A program made the translations under genes and the position numbers. 30,131 bases of DNA from Gammaproteobacteria bacterium (lineage in GTDB: Bacteria > Pseudomonadota > Gammaproteobacteria > SZUA-152), in assembly GCA_030617485.1 (NCBI GenBank), contig JAUWVK010000004.1, positions 1-30,131 of the forward strand. Direction: 5' to 3'. Position 1 is the stretch's first letter. Each line of letters starts with the position of its first letter. The notes beneath the pieces were generated by a model. The model ran no database searches. It was not told where the DNA came from and was given only the letters and a program-made list of their open reading frames with translations. Shown piece by piece: positions 7,733 through 14,086 of the stretch.

Positions 7733-9666
7733 TCAGCTTCATCCTCAGGCAATGGAATTTTTGCCGAATTAATTGCCAAATCCTGGATATGAGCCAGAGA
7801 GAATCGCGCTTGATCCAGGTAGTCCACAAGCCTTAAACGTAATTTATCAAGCTCCAGGTCTACCATCACTTGCAGCTGTAATTTTTGCTCATCAAATGCT
7901 TTGTGAACATCATCCTGTAACTGTGCAATGTGTGTTTTCAGATCTGATATTTTCTGACCAAAACCTTTGAATCGTTGCGGAGCAAATTCTCGAGAATCTT
8001 GTAAATTTTTCTGTTGCACAAGAGTAGATTCAAGAACTTCGTCAAGAGAGTTGAGGCTTTTGGTTACCTGCCAGCGACGAACAGCGTAAGTTGTATACAC
8101 ATCATATAGCAGCACGCCTCTTAAAAAATCATAGCGTCGCCTATATTCTTCAGCTTTTTCCCTACCAAAAGTTGGCCGACTTGATAATCGCCAAATTTTT
8201 TCTTCTATACTAGCAAGCCGCTCAAAATGCTTTTGCTCTTCTTCTGTAGATAAAGCTATGTAGTTATTATTTGCCTCTATGCTTCTTAATTCGGCTGCAT
8301 AAATATCACGCGTTGTCCTAACATCAATAACATGATTTTTTGTGCTTTCAGGCGTTAATTTGTTCAATTGTGATTCATAGGTTTTCCGGCGTAACTCAAG
8401 CATATAATCAAGCGCAGGTATTTCATCACTCCAACGGTCTAACTTATTTCCCAGAAACTTCAAATCTCTAAGGTTTTTAATCGCCTCATGAAACCCATGA
8501 CCTGCCATCATGTTAGGCAGATAACGCGCCTCAGGTGTATTTGGTAATAACTCTGCCTCCCAAAACCATCCCATCTCATTTTGAGATGTTTGAGACAATA
8601 AATCTGCCCATAATCGCCCAGATTTAACTGCTGCAACCGTCATTTCCAGATATACCAGCTCTTTCTCATACTGGTTAATTGCATTCTGATAGGATGTCAT
8701 CGCTTGTGGATAAACACGAAGGCGCTCTAGCGCATTACCTATTGCAAGCAGAGATTCAAACACAGCAACATCGTTACGATCTCTGCTTGCCAGCTCCTGC
8801 CAGGGAACAAGCGCTTGCTCAAACCGCTGCAGTTCTACCTCGGCCCAACCAAGTCCCAATAGGGCACGATTGGAATACGGCCCTTTTAATCGTACCCGCT
8901 GTAAATATTTTCTGGCATTTACAGGGTCTTTTTTAATCATTGAATACCCAATAGCAAGATTTGACTTATCTCGGAGCGCCTTCATGTCTGGATCATTGCT
9001 ACGCAACTCACCAACCTGCTTCACCAGCTTTAATCCTTCCTGCTCCTCTCCAGCTCTAATTAGGGCTATACCCAGATTAAACCTGACGTAATTAGCGTCA
9101 CCCAAATCGTCAATATCACGTTTTTTATTGTCTGCTGTTCGTAATAACGACTGCACAGCCTCGGGGTATTTTTTTTGTGCCATCAACAAATTAGATCTTA
9201 AAGTATGAAATTCTTCCTGCAATAACTCATCCAGAGAATTACCCACACGATTTAGCGCTTCTTCTGCTTCAGAAAATAATTGTTTGTGGTAACGTATTTT
9301 CCCCAGAAAGAACCAGGCGCGGTCTCTCACTGGTGCAGATGCGCCCTCATCAATCACATTTTGAAATATATCCTCCGCCTCCTTATGCAACCCATAGGAT
9401 AAATACAGCCCACCCAATAATAAGCGAGCCTCATTATCGCTATGCTCAAGGCGCTTCTGTGCTTGTGCGGTAATAAGGTTAACAGCCGCAGAATAGTAAT
9501 TATCCTGATAAAACTCATAGAGAACCATTCCATAGTGAAGGTCGCGTATTTCATGTTTTTTATCAGAACTAGTTTTTGCATAAATACCCTGGCAATAAGC
9601 ACAGAAAAATAACAGCACTAAAACTGTAAAACTATTTGATCGCTTTTTGAAATATTCGAACGACAT
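7729..9666 (-). CDS. Periplasmic TPR-repeat protein
   Basis: 645 residues with an N-terminal signal peptide (basic MSFEYFKKRSNS, hydrophobic VLVLLFFCAYCQGIYA). Residues about 45-330 contain TPR-like units such as LLLGGLYLSYGLHKEAEDIF, FFLGKIRYHKQLFSEAEEAL and LLGLGWAEVELQRFEQALVP. The second half (about 330-640) is charged and mostly helical, with long Glu/Lys/Gln-rich stretches that look like coiled coil. No lipobox is present, so it is probably soluble in the periplasm. It sits between a coiled-coil protein gene (17-bp gap) and a TPR lipoprotein gene (4-bp overlap). Two successive exported TPR scaffolds of this size in one operon suggest a large multiprotein envelope complex. No specific homologue can be named with confidence. 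Confidence 0.87.
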   Translation of the reverse strand: MSFEYFKKRSNSFTVLVLLFFCAYCQGIYAKTSSDKKHEIRDLHYGMVLYEFYQDNYYSAAVNLITAQAQKRLEHSDNEARLLLGGLYLSYGLHKEAEDIFQNVIDEGASAPVRDRAWFFLGKIRYHKQLFSEAEEALNRVGNSLDELLQEEFHTLRSNLLMAQKKYPEAVQSLLRTADNKKRDIDDLGDANYVRFNLGIALIRAGEEQEGLKLVKQVGELRSNDPDMKALRDKSNLAIGYSMIKKDPVNARKYLQRVRLKGPYSNRALLGLGWAEVELQRFEQALVPWQELASRDRNDVAVFESLLAIGNALERLRVYPQAMTSYQNAINQYEKELVYLEMTVAAVKSGRLWADLLSQTSQNEMGWFWEAELLPNTPEARYLPNMMAGHGFHEAIKNLRDLKFLGNKLDRWSDEIPALDYMLELRRKTYESQLNKLTPESTKNHVIDVRTTRDIYAAELRSIEANNNYIALSTEEEQKHFERLASIEEKIWRLSSRPTFGREKAEEYRRRYDFLRGVLLYDVYTTYAVRRWQVTKSLNSLDEVLESTLVQQKNLQDSREFAPQRFKGFGQKISDLKTHIAQLQDDVHKAFDEQKLQLQVMVDLELDKLRLRLVDYLDQARFSLAHIQDLAINSAKIPLPEDEAE

Positions 9667-9683
9667 AATTTATACAGAAATAT

Positions 9684-10289
9684 TTATTCCCATTCCTTAA
9701 CAGCAAACTCGGGTTGCAGCTTTCCTGATGAATCAATAATTTTTAATTCCATAAATTTTGCCGCTGAGCTTTTATTGAATTTCAAGGTAGTTCCACGACG
9801 ATATTCACGATTATTTGGGCCAGGACCAGAAAATATCGCAATAAGTTCATGCTCACCAGATTTAACGTTGCCAAGGTATAAGCGTTGTACTCCGCCGCGT
9901 TCAAGCGCGCCTAACTCACGCTTTGTATATAAATGATTGGCTACAATCTTATTGTCAATTTTTAACTGGATTGAATCTAATCTGAAAAAATTACCAACAT
10001 CAATTGAAACAAAAACAGCTAACTGCGTGCTCGACGGAAATAACAACTCTTCCTCAAGAATAAATAAATCTCTATTTAGCGATTTAACTTCTTTCTTTAA
10101 AAGCTGAACTTTTGCATCAAGAGTTCGAGCGGGTTTAGTGTTACTACCAGAATCAACTGCCTGCGCAGCAGTATTGAAAAACATTAAAAAACATATCGCC
10201 AATACTCCAGAATTTCTATTCAATGTGACCAGGTACTGCCTGATGTTTTTAAACTTAATATTTAGTAATTTCATAATGTATTTATCCAT
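9684..10289 (-). CDS. Periplasmic protein with coiled coil and probable beta domain
   Basis: 201 residues. A signal-anchor or long signal peptide covers residues 1-44 (SGVLAICFLMFFNTAAQA). Residues about 55-82 form a heptad-like helix (LDAKVQLLKKEVKSLNRDLF). The rest is beta-rich: LAVFVSIDVGNFFRLDSIQL, then VQRLYLGNVKSGEHELIAIF and REYRRGTTLKFNKSSAAKFM. It looks like a small periplasmic beta sandwich preceded by a coiled-coil stalk. An alternative ATG at 10274 would trim five residues. It follows the DUF3570 gene by 52 bp and precedes the TPR pair by 17 bp. I cannot assign a named family. Its place with TPR proteins suggests it is a structural partner. Confidence 0.78.
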   Translation of the reverse strand: MDKYIMKLLNIKFKNIRQYLVTLNRNSGVLAICFLMFFNTAAQAVDSGSNTKPARTLDAKVQLLKKEVKSLNRDLFILEEELLFPSSTQLAVFVSIDVGNFFRLDSIQLKIDNKIVANHLYTKRELGALERGGVQRLYLGNVKSGEHELIAIFSGPGPNNREYRRGTTLKFNKSSAAKFMELKIIDSSGKLQPEFAVKEWE

Positions 10290-10341
10290 AAATAATTGCC
10301 TGCATATTCACCAATAAGAATCTATAAACCAATTTCGTTGC

Positions 10342-11505
10342 TCAATACCACACAGAAACATACAGCTGTAATACATCTGCTGAAAAACTGTATAAAGGCT
10401 CCGTTCCCGGCGCATAACCTATAGCGCGCAGATCCCTAAAGTCTTCGTAATTAAATGTTATATGCCTATATGAAATATTGGCGCTGCCTTTATCAATAAA
10501 TTTCCAGCCTTTTTTAACGAATTCATAACCTGCGCCTACCCCTAAAGATTGGCTTGAAAATGTACTTAACTCTTTATCCCTTGCACGATAATTTTGTGAA
10601 TCAATGTATGGAAATAAATCACTATAAAAATCTGCCCTAGTTTGGCTGTACAATCGGTAACTAAATTCAAACGTCCAGTCTTTTTCAAAGGGATGCGTAT
10701 ATCCAACCTCAGTCATATTTGACTGTATTCCCCATGTATCATTAAACATACGATATTCAGCTTTAAGCGCAGCACGATATGGTAAATAATATAAAGCACG
10801 AAGGGCAACTGCATGACTTGTACGAGTATTGGGGTATTCTTCACCTTCAGAGGCATAACCTGTGCCATCAAGATATCTCACCGAACGATAAGGATTATTC
10901 AAGTATCCTTCGTCAGTAATCGTTTCAAAGCTTAGATCCATTAACATATTCTTAGTCAGTATTTGGGAAACGCCTAACCTGAAATGCTGGCGCTTGGCAT
11001 TTTCTTCTAAACCAGGATTTCCTGTTGCTGTAATTACATCCCAGCCACGAGAATAACCTAGCGACACCGTAGTGAGATCTCCAAACATATCCTGGCTTAC
11101 AGTAAAGTGCATTGAATTAGCAACGAAATCATTTTCAACGCTATTTGCATAAGCCAGGCTTAACGTTGTTGAATCTTGTAAATAATCTACACCAAACCCT
11201 TTTTCAATGCGTTCTTCAGTGTATTGACTGGCACTTGTTACTACATCAATAGATGCGGACGTAATGGAATCCACATAATAATTTCCCCAAATTGATACTT
11301 GCTCACCCAACGATTTTCGCGCAAGAATTGATGGTCCATTTATAGTTACACCTCCACCAGAATAAGAGTGGTACAAAATATCCGCACGATCTTCAGGCAA
11401 TACAGCTGCCATCAATGGAATACAAAAACCTAGCACACCTGCTACTAGCAGCCCCCAGTGGATATTAACAACTTCCTTAATAAAGGGTGTGCTAATTGCA
11501 ACCAC
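10342..11505 (-). CDS. DUF3570 outer membrane beta-barrel protein
   Basis: 387 residues from the GTG at 11505. The mature N terminus contains LPEDRADILYHSYSGGGVTI and GPSILARK, which I recognise as the DUF3570 signature. The rest alternates short beta strands and turns (for example ATGNPGLEENAKRQHFRLGV, TEVGYTHPFEKDWTFEFSYR) and ends in VSVWY, an aromatic outer-membrane-type terminus. A barrel in the outer membrane is expected. The frame stays open upstream to an ATG at 11562, but that start would overlap the previous gene by 71 bp. The GTG at 11505 has AAGGTGG 5 nt upstream, overlaps the DUF4266 stop by 14 bp and yields a normal signal peptide (core WGLLVAGVLGFCIPLMAA). Pairing with DUF4266 is the usual arrangement as I recall it; molecular function is unknown. 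Confidence 0.87.
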   Translation of the reverse strand: MVAISTPFIKEVVNIHWGLLVAGVLGFCIPLMAAVLPEDRADILYHSYSGGGVTINGPSILARKSLGEQVSIWGNYYVDSITSASIDVVTSASQYTEERIEKGFGVDYLQDSTTLSLAYANSVENDFVANSMHFTVSQDMFGDLTTVSLGYSRGWDVITATGNPGLEENAKRQHFRLGVSQILTKNMLMDLSFETITDEGYLNNPYRSVRYLDGTGYASEGEEYPNTRTSHAVALRALYYLPYRAALKAEYRMFNDTWGIQSNMTEVGYTHPFEKDWTFEFSYRLYSQTRADFYSDLFPYIDSQNYRARDKELSTFSSQSLGVGAGYEFVKKGWKFIDKGSANISYRHITFNYEDFRDLRAIGYAPGTEPLYSFSADVLQLYVSVWY

Positions 11506-11731
11506 AGCCGCCACCTTGCCCACCTTCAGCACCTCGGGCACTTTCACGCGCCTGATAAACATGATTTATATATGAACTGGATACCGGGTCACGACTAAAG
11601 CTCATTATTGGGTCTGCAAGATTTGCTCGCTCATAAGGCTTCACCCAGGGTTCTATACTGCAACCGAGCAAGAGCAGGCAAATAATGCCCGCAACAAATA
11701 ATTTAATTCTTATCAGATTACGATCAATCAC
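11492..11731 (-). CDS. DUF4266 small lipoprotein with Gly/Cys C-terminal tail
   Basis: 79 residues. The signal peptide ends in lipobox LLLGC (Cys24), so the mature chain is only about 55 residues. It contains VKPYERANLADPIMSF, the DUF4266 core, and ends in GGQGGGCGCN, a glycine-rich tail with two cysteines as Cys-Gly-Cys one residue before the stop. The start is a GTG 7 nt after the TlpA gene, with GGGAA about 10 nt upstream. The neighbours are a periplasmic thioredoxin before and a barrel protein after, with the next start overlapping its stop. A Cys-rich terminus beside a thiol-disulfide enzyme suggests redox control or modification of the tail (inference). The orientation of the tail to periplasm or surface is not known. 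Confidence 0.87.
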   Translation of the reverse strand: MIDRNLIRIKLFVAGIICLLLLGCSIEPWVKPYERANLADPIMSFSRDPVSSSYINHVYQARESARGAEGGQGGGCGCN

Positions 11732-11738
11732 AAAATAT

Positions 11739-12236
11739 TTATTCCCGAATAAGCTCGCTTACCTGTTTCTTATATTCTTCCTCATAACCTGGCAAATATC
11801 CGCGATGCAAATAACGCATCTTCCCATCTCTATCAATGATTATTGTGCTTGGCATGGCAACCACTTTGTAGAGTTTTGTCACCTTATTGGTATTGTCATA
11901 AAGAACTGGAAATGTAACCGGGATATCCCTTAATAAATCGTCTGCCTTTGAAGAATCTTCTTCTACGTTTACTGCCAATAATGTAAAGCCAAGGTCACTA
12001 TATTTTTTATAAAGCACCTCAAGTAATGGCATCTCCTGTCTACATGGGGCACACCAGGACGCCCAAAAATTAATCATAACCACTTCACCGCGAAGCTCGC
12101 TAAGTTTTATGTTTTCACCACTACGAGATTTAAGAGTGAAATCAGGAGCCGGTCCTTTTATGTTATCTGCATAAACAACAGGCACTAGTAGAAATAAAAC
12201 TATTGGCAAAATAAACAATTTTTTTAATTTACTCAT
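11739..12236 (-). CDS. TlpA-family periplasmic thiol-disulfide oxidoreductase
   Basis: 165 residues. A signal peptide (MSKLKKLFILPIVLFLLVPVVYA) is followed by the AhpC/TSA-Redoxin type thioredoxin fold: APDFTLKSRSGENIKLSELR, then VVMINFWASWCAPCRQEMPL with the active site WCAPC, and later VVAMPSTIIIDRDGKMRYLH with the cis-proline. It probably reduces disulfides of an exported partner; the adjacent Cys-tailed DUF4266 lipoprotein is an obvious candidate (inference). An in-frame GTG at 12251 would add five residues and overlap the previous stop; the ATG at 12236 has a GAGG Shine-Dalgarno about 9 nt upstream and is preferred. No membrane redox donor (DsbD/CcdA) is encoded nearby, so it must draw electrons from elsewhere. 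Confidence 0.92.
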   Translation of the reverse strand: MSKLKKLFILPIVLFLLVPVVYADNIKGPAPDFTLKSRSGENIKLSELRGEVVMINFWASWCAPCRQEMPLLEVLYKKYSDLGFTLLAVNVEEDSSKADDLLRDIPVTFPVLYDNTNKVTKLYKVVAMPSTIIIDRDGKMRYLHRGYLPGYEEEYKKQVSELIRE

Positions 12237-12250
12237 ATATCTATACCTCA

Positions 12251-13000
12251 CTAAAAGAAGACCGTGATTCCCCCATGCGTCTCAAGATTATGGGCAGTCT
12301 TTTTGACGCCCAACAAATCAATCTCAAAAACATGATCACGCACATCAAAATGTACTGCCAACCAATCCGTTGCCAGAAAACGATATCCGACACCAAAATT
12401 AACAGTAAACCGATTATCACCAGCAAATTTGGTAATGCCCGCACCGCCTATAAGATAAAGTGCAGTATTAAAAGCAAGCCCATTGCCCAAAAAGGCTTCT
12501 CCCGGAAATAGATTGTAGCCAAGAGAAATATTATAATAAGTTAATTTTCTGTCTTCCGGTGTCAGCAATTGAGCACCACCACTTAAGCGCTCATAACTTG
12601 TCTCGGTAGTATCAGAAATTCCGAGGGCGGCTTCCGCAAAAAAATGTTCTGTTATATGATAAGCGGCACGCACACCTACTACCATATTGGCACCGAAATC
12701 TTCTGTGCTTAATAAGCCGACATAAGCGCCAACTTCAAAATCTTCTGTATCAATTTTATCTACGTCAATAATTCTTCGGTGTATTGCGGGCTGTATAACT
12801 TGTGTAGAATTATTTTCGAGCGGCACCGCTTTAATCTGCTTAGTCTTGACATTCTCTACTGCCGTTTTCTCTTTCTCTTCAACCTGCATAACCCCGGACC
12901 TTGCAGAGTTTTCGCCATCAAAAACAATTCCGATATCATAGTTTTCTGGAACCGAGTTTTCTTCAGCCACAGCAATACTTGCCAGACTCATTACTAACAT
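12251..13000 (-). CDS. Outer membrane beta-barrel domain protein
   Basis: 249 residues from the first canonical start (ATG 13000). A linker of about 75 residues rich in Glu, Lys and Val precedes an eight-strand-like barrel (DFEVGAYVGLLSTEDFGANM to the end), with alternating strands such as VVGVRAAYHITEHFFAEAAL, TYYNISLGYNLFPGEAFLG and FTVNFGVGYRFLATDWLAVH, ending in GGITVFF. It resembles the OMP_b-brl/OMP_myx_plus group. The ATG gives an unusually short signal peptide without basic residues (MLVMSLASIAVA). The frame continues upstream to an ATT at 13036 that would give a textbook signal peptide starting MLFLKTAVNIFIML, so an ATT start is likely (see findings). It overlaps or abuts the SH3-barrel gene upstream and shares its stop region with the TlpA gene downstream. 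Confidence 0.82.
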   Translation of the reverse strand: MLVMSLASIAVAEENSVPENYDIGIVFDGENSARSGVMQVEEKEKTAVENVKTKQIKAVPLENNSTQVIQPAIHRRIIDVDKIDTEDFEVGAYVGLLSTEDFGANMVVGVRAAYHITEHFFAEAALGISDTTETSYERLSGGAQLLTPEDRKLTYYNISLGYNLFPGEAFLGNGLAFNTALYLIGGAGITKFAGDNRFTVNFGVGYRFLATDWLAVHFDVRDHVFEIDLLGVKKTAHNLETHGGITVFF

Positions 13001-13023
13001 TATAAAAATATTAACTGCTGTTT

Positions 13024-13764
13024 TTAAAAAAAGAATGCGAAACCTGCCTTCCAGTCCTGGAATTCCTCATTATCATCGTCGCTTGAAAAACCGACGTAAT
13101 TTTTAATTTCCGCGCGCAACATAAATCGACGCGTTAAATAAACCTTTAGACCAAAACCAACATGGGCAATAAAATCACTACTATCTGGCACCTGTATCAA
13201 AGTTAATTTAGGGGTGGTTTCAATTTGTCCAACACCCAAAGTAAAAAATGGTGAATAACGCCACTTATGGAACGGTTGCGCCATAAGATTAATATTCAAT
13301 AATTGGCTACTCGAAAATTCCCCTACAACCTGCGAAATTGAAAGTTCTGCGGAAAGGTTAGACATAAGCGCATATCCACCATACAAAGTGATTACCGGTG
13401 CGCTGTTGAATACACCACCTACCACACCCATTTCCCAACGTCGGCTTGAAAAATCGTCAAGTGAAGCTTTTGCAAATGCTGTGCTTTCTCCAGTCGGGGT
13501 CAATGTCTGTTCCATCTGTACGCGATCCACCCAACCTAACTTGCCCTCACGCGTTCGAATCTTGAACCAGCCCGTTCTACGCTTAAGAACCTCAACATAT
13601 TCATCCCTGTCTACCACATGAAAAATCGGATACCCATCGCCAGGTCCAGAATGCATTTCAAGATACGGGTCAGCTACCTTTACCTCGGGGAATTCATCAG
13701 CAACTGTTGTAGTACTCACGAAAGTCGCACTAACCAATAAAAGGGTAAATAACAGACTCCGCAT
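13024..13764 (-). CDS. SH3-domain plus beta-barrel outer membrane protein, first gene of the envelope operon
   Basis: 246 residues with a signal peptide (MRSLLFTLLLVSATFVSTTTVA). Residues about 25-85 form a bacterial SH3 domain: VADPYLEMHSGPGDGYPIFH, VVDRDEYVEVLKRRTGWFKI and TREGKLGWVDRVQM are the three core segments. Residues about 105-246 are a small barrel with amphipathic strands and the terminal AGFAFFF typical of outer membrane proteins. Bacterial SH3 domains commonly bind peptidoglycan peptides, so the protein may tether an outer membrane barrel to the wall (inference). It is the first gene of the nine-gene minus-strand unit. A CRP-type site lies 136-151 bp upstream of its ATG. The ribosome-binding site is weak. 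Confidence 0.85.
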   Translation of the reverse strand: MRSLLFTLLLVSATFVSTTTVADEFPEVKVADPYLEMHSGPGDGYPIFHVVDRDEYVEVLKRRTGWFKIRTREGKLGWVDRVQMEQTLTPTGESTAFAKASLDDFSSRRWEMGVVGGVFNSAPVITLYGGYALMSNLSAELSISQVVGEFSSSQLLNINLMAQPFHKWRYSPFFTLGVGQIETTPKLTLIQVPDSSDFIAHVGFGLKVYLTRRFMLRAEIKNYVGFSSDDDNEEFQDWKAGFAFFF

Positions 13765-14086
13765 CAGCTATCGCCCGGAACAAAAGCAGATACCACTTCT
13801 AACGAAAATTTTTGCATACAGTTCCACTAACAGATAAACGGCTAACTAACGGATTTCTTTATTAATATTTTACATTTACGCTGCTTTACAGCAACAGCCT
13901 GTGACTGCTGTCACAGCTTAAATAATTAACCAACAACGGGGAAAACCTACTGATTAATCTGGGATATCCAGACACTGTTTTTGCTCAAAAAAACAACACT
14001 AGCCACCCCTTCGGCTCGCTCGTTCTACGGCGAAGGCTTTACCTAAGTAACCGAATTTAGAGGTCAGACAGGTCTCTCGCCAGCCG
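13765..14086. other. Intergenic region between the HzsA-like gene and the envelope operon
   Basis: No gene-like frame was seen. It holds the CRP-type site (13900-13915) and a candidate minus-strand promoter (13894-13867). Between 14009 and 14046 there is an imperfect inverted repeat with arms CCTTCG and CGAAGG and a 17-nt loop, not followed by a T-run. No convincing terminator for the HzsA-like gene was found, so readthrough into the envelope operon is possible. Confidence 0.55.
13867..13915 (-). promoter_or_regulatory. CRP-type operator and promoter of the envelope operon
   Basis: TGTGA-CTGCTG-TCACA at 13900-13915 matches the CRP/Vfr consensus in both half-sites. On the minus strand it is followed by TTGCTG (13894-13889), 16 bp, then TAAAAT (13872-13867), a moderate sigma-70 promoter. 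The implied start near 13860 would place the site centre about 47 bp upstream, close to but not exactly class II spacing (41.5); the weaker hexamer TAAATG at 13878-13873 would fit class II better. Activation of the nine-gene operon by cAMP-CRP is the simplest reading. Confidence 0.6.

Noticed and set aside
9666..11741. Identical 14-mer GGGAATAAATATTT at the ends of two operon genes (about 9675-9688 and 11733-11746, minus strand)
   Set aside because: In AT-rich DNA an exact 14-mer shared twice in 30 kb is expected by chance; both copies include a Glu codon plus stop, with no further similarity.
14009..14046. CCTTCG / CGAAGG inverted repeat as terminator of the HzsA-like gene
   Set aside because: Only 6 bp of stem with a 17-nt loop, and on the minus strand the T-run (complement of 13987-13993) is too far from the stem; not a convincing intrinsic terminator.
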